Assembly: GCA_003133205.1 (NCBI GenBank)
Contig: PKWK01000192.1
Location: 1 to 6,750, forward strand
Source: Granulicella sp.
GTDB lineage: Bacteria > Acidobacteriota > Terriglobia > Terriglobales > Acidobacteriaceae
Direction: 5' to 3'
DNA length: 6,750 nt
Shown here piece by piece: positions 5,093-6,750 of the stretch. Positions within the stretch are counted from its first letter, which is position 1, and every line of letters begins with the position of its first letter. The translations under genes and the position numbers were made by a program. Under the pieces are notes generated by a model that worked only from the letters and a program-made list of their open reading frames with translations, had not been told where the DNA came from and did no database searches.

Positions 5093-5695
5093 CTACGCCT
5101 GCACAGGAGCCGCGTCGTTCGCCACCGGCGCCGCCACAACCTTCTTCGGCGCAGCCTCCGCCTTCTTCGACGGAGCAATAATCGCGTGCAGCGTAGTCCC
5201 TTCCATCCGCGGCATGAACTCCACCAACCCGTTGTCCCCAATATCCAGAATCAGCCGGTTGATGATCTTGTACCCAAGGTCGCGATGCGCCATCTGCCGC
5301 CCCTTGAACCGCAGCGACGCCTTCACCTTGTCGCCGTCACCCAGGAAGCGAATCGCCATATTCTTCTTGGTCTGGTAGTCGTGCTCGTCCACCGTCACCG
5401 AGAACTTGACTTCCTTAATCGTGATGATCTTCTGCTTCTTGCGCGCGGCCCGTTCGCTCTTGTCCTTCTCGTAGAGAAACTTGCCGTAGTCCTGAATGCG
5501 GCACACCGGAGGAACAGCATTCGGCGAGATCTCCACCAGATCAAGTGACCGTTCCCGAGCCATCTTCAGCGCATCAAAGGGAGGCATGATGCCAAGCTGC
5601 TCGCCATTCTCGTCAATGACGCGAATCTCACGAGCGCGAATTCGTTCGTTTGTGCGGATAAAAGATTTTGCGGAGCGTTTATCGATCGGGGGAAT
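5093..5695 (-). CDS. infC: Translation initiation factor IF-3, starting at an ATT codon
   Basis: IF-3 binds the 30S subunit, prevents premature joining of 50S and checks the start codon and initiator tRNA. The 200-residue product has the N-domain (about 12-85: FIRTNERIRAREIRVIDENG, VPPVCRIQDYGKF), the linker (KQKIITIKEVKF, 87-98) and the C-domain (RFKGRQMAHRDLGYKI, MEGTTLHAIIAPSKK). An Ala/Lys/Val-rich tail of about 25 residues follows. Starting at the internal ATG 5587 would remove 36 conserved residues. The frame is open up to a TAA at 5737-5735 but contains no ATG, GTG, TTG or CTG before 5587. ATT 5695-5693, six bases after GGAGG, is therefore the start, as in Escherichia coli infC, where IF-3 represses its own AUU-started message. 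The usual rpmI and rplT do not follow it. Downstream is a repeat-filled convergent gap. Confidence 0.95.
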   Translation of the reverse strand: MPPIDKRSAKSFIRTNERIRAREIRVIDENGEQLGIMPPFDALKMARERSLDLVEISPNAVPPVCRIQDYGKFLYEKDKSERAARKKQKIITIKEVKFSVTVDEHDYQTKKNMAIRFLGDGDKVKASLRFKGRQMAHRDLGYKIINRLILDIGDNGLVEFMPRMEGTTLHAIIAPSKKAEAAPKKVVAAPVANDAAPVQA

Positions 5696-5701
5696 AGGTT
5701 G

Positions 5702-5706
5702 CCTCC
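5702..5706 (-). promoter_or_regulatory. Ribosome binding site GGAGG for the ATT start of infC
   Basis: GGAGG on the minus strand ends six bases before ATT 5695. Its strength and spacing single out this ATT among several ATT and ATC codons in the N-terminal frame. Confidence 0.85.
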
Positions 5707-5782
5707 ACGGCGTACCTCTCTGGCCGCCATGCCTTTACATGATTTGATTGCAGGCCTTCGCTAGAGGTTGCGTATAGCGAGA

Positions 5783-5791
5783 AGTATAGCA
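5783..5791 (-). promoter_or_regulatory. Extended -10 promoter (TGCTATACT) for infC
   Basis: On the minus strand TG-C-TATACT (5791-5783) is an extended -10 element matching TATAAT at 5 of 6 positions. No good -35 is seen at 16-18 bases, which is normal for this class. Transcription would start near 5776, giving a leader of about 80 bases before the ATT start. That leader contains a start-stop pair ATG TAA at 5740-5735. Confidence 0.45.
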
Positions 5792-5828
5792 TTACGCCGA
5801 TTTTGAACCGGTGAAGAAGATCGGGTGC

Positions 5829-5858
5829 CCCATCCATCGCGCACTTGCGATGGGTGGG
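5829..5858. repeat. 12-base-pair hairpin repeat CCCATCCATCGC...GCGATGGGTGGG
   Basis: Arms 5829-5840 and 5847-5858 pair over 12 positions with one G-T mismatch around the loop GCACTT. It lies about 20 bases beyond the stop of the ABC-F gene and upstream of the infC promoter. There is no U run on the minus strand, so intrinsic termination is doubtful. It looks like a dispersed palindromic repeat, unlike the GGCTTCAGCC family. Confidence 0.65.
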
Positions 5859-5878
5859 ATGTAAAACGCTGCCACGCC

Positions 5879-6750
5879 CTACTTCGCCGCCGCCATCTGC
5901 TGTTGATATTCCGAATATGGCCCCTTGAAATCCTCAATCCGGAAGTCCGTCGGCCCGCCCTCAAAGTGCCAGATCCGCGTCGCAACCTCCTCAATCAGGT
6001 CCAGATCGTGCGTCACCAGCAGCACCGTCCCCTCGTACTTCTGCAGCGCCAAATTCAGCGCGTTGATCGCCTCCAGATCGAGATGGTTCGAAGGCTCATC
6101 CATCACCAGCACATTCGGCTTCTGCAGCATCAGCTTGCAGAACAGCATCCGCGCCGCCTCGCCGCCCGAGAGCGCGTCCGTCATCTTCATCCCCTCTTCG
6201 CCCTTGAACAGCATCTGCCCCAGGATCCCGCGGATGTCTTCCTTCGTCGCGTCCTCGTCGAACTGGTGCAGCCAGTCGTTCACCGTCATCCCCATCTGGA
6301 TTGACGCCTTCATATCCTGCGCGAAGTACCCAATCTGCGCCTCGTGCCCCCACTTCACCACGCCCGAGTCGATCGACACGTCCGTCTCATCCACCCCCGG
6401 AGCGTTCGCCAGCAGTGCCTTGATCAGCGTCGTCTTCCCCTGTCCGTTCCGTCCCATCAGCACAATCTTGTCGCCGCGATTGCACGACGCCGAGAACTTG
6501 TCGATCACCTGCAAGCGCCCGCCGTCCTTCTTGTCATACGCCTTTGACACCTCCTCGATCTCGAGAATGTGCCGCCCCGAAGGCCGCTTCTGCTCGAACC
6601 GGATATACGGCCGCTGAATATTCGACCGCGCCAACTCCGTCGTCGCCAGCCGCTCCACTTCCTTCTTCCGCGAGTTCACCTGGCTCGACCGCGTGCCCGC
6701 CGAGAACCGCGCAATAAAGTCGTTCAACTGCGCAATCTTCTTCTCGCGCT
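5879..6750 (-). CDS. ABC-F family ATPase, YbiT-like, C-terminal half (5' end outside window)
   Basis: Two hundred and eighty-nine C-terminal residues are visible, and the frame stays open to the window edge, where it reads REKKIAQLNDFIARF. The first 50 residues are the charged inter-domain linker, ending FEQKRPSGRHILEIEEVSK, close in layout to E. coli YbiT. The second nucleotide-binding domain follows: Walker A GRNGQGKT (about 99-106 of the visible part), signature LSGGEAARM (about 193-201), Walker B VLVMDEPSNHLD with Ser in place of the usual Thr, and the H-loop LVTHD. No membrane segments are present, which fits ABC-F proteins that bind the ribosomal E site and help stalled or early elongation complexes. 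The gene ends in TAG at 5881-5879. It is upstream of infC on the same strand, but a 183-base gap with its own promoter and a hairpin separates them. Confidence 0.92.
   Translation of the reverse strand, partial: REKKIAQLNDFIARFSAGTRSSQVNSRKKEVERLATTELARSNIQRPYIRFEQKRPSGRHILEIEEVSKAYDKKDGGRLQVIDKFSASCNRGDKIVLMGRNGQGKTTLIKALLANAPGVDETDVSIDSGVVKWGHEAQIGYFAQDMKASIQMGMTVNDWLHQFDEDATKEDIRGILGQMLFKGEEGMKMTDALSGGEAARMLFCKLMLQKPNVLVMDEPSNHLDLEAINALNLALQKYEGTVLLVTHDLDLIEEVATRIWHFEGGPTDFRIEDFKGPYSEYQQQMAAAK

Noticed and set aside
5584..5587. ATG 5587 as the start of infC.
   Set aside because: It lacks a proper ribosome binding site and removes the conserved N-terminal sequence around TNERIRAREIRVIDENG.
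5574..5730. Open frame from ATG 5730 in the infC leader, overlapping infC out of frame.
   Set aside because: It has no well-spaced ribosome binding site, only about 50 codons, and no recognisable sequence; the overlap is explained by infC.

Overview
This is chromosomal DNA of a GC-rich bacterium, most likely an acidobacterium of the Terriglobus/Granulicella/Edaphobacter type (Acidobacteriaceae). The basis is protein character: a four-helix-type membrane protein resembling DUF6677, an apparent PExPT-type C-terminal sorting tail, strongly C/G-ending codons, and short dispersed palindromes of kinds I associate with that group. This assignment is from recognition, with no search run. No phage, transposase, CRISPR or defence gene is visible.

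Layout. Positions 1-606 hold no convincing intact gene. There are short open stretches whose phase changes, which may be a gene end plus a decayed small membrane-protein gene, and a 27-base exact copy of part of the M24 peptidase gene. On the minus strand, 607-792 encodes a 61-residue secreted miniprotein: signal peptide, PENST motif, one hydrophobic segment, Arg-rich tail. A good promoter stands just upstream. A secreted M28 metallopeptidase (minus, 1016-2749, GTG start with a strong RBS) is divergent from a cytoplasmic M24 (Xaa-Pro type) peptidase (plus, 2846-4015). Next come a DUF6677-like membrane protein (plus, 4152-4586) and a 58-residue two-helix membrane protein that overlaps its stop codon (plus, 4583-4759; GTG start, easy to miss). 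The convergent gap 4760-5092 is packed with short palindromes sharing the core GGCTTCAGCC and with a 28-base tandem repeat. Translation initiation factor IF-3 follows (minus, 5093-5695). Its only workable start is ATT, with GGAGG six bases upstream. A further palindrome lies in 5829-5858, and the window ends inside an ABC-F ATPase of the YbiT type (minus, 5879 to beyond 6750).

How the genes work together. The M28 and M24 enzymes could act in sequence on peptides: secreted aminopeptidase outside the membrane, proline-specific peptidase inside. IF-3 and the ABC-F protein both act on the ribosome but appear to be separate transcription units. I do not see a multi-gene undescribed system. The points most worth following are the sorting-tail miniprotein, the ATT-started infC, the overlapping 58-residue membrane gene, the probable leaderless starts of the M24 and DUF6677-like genes, and the repeat-packed convergent gap.
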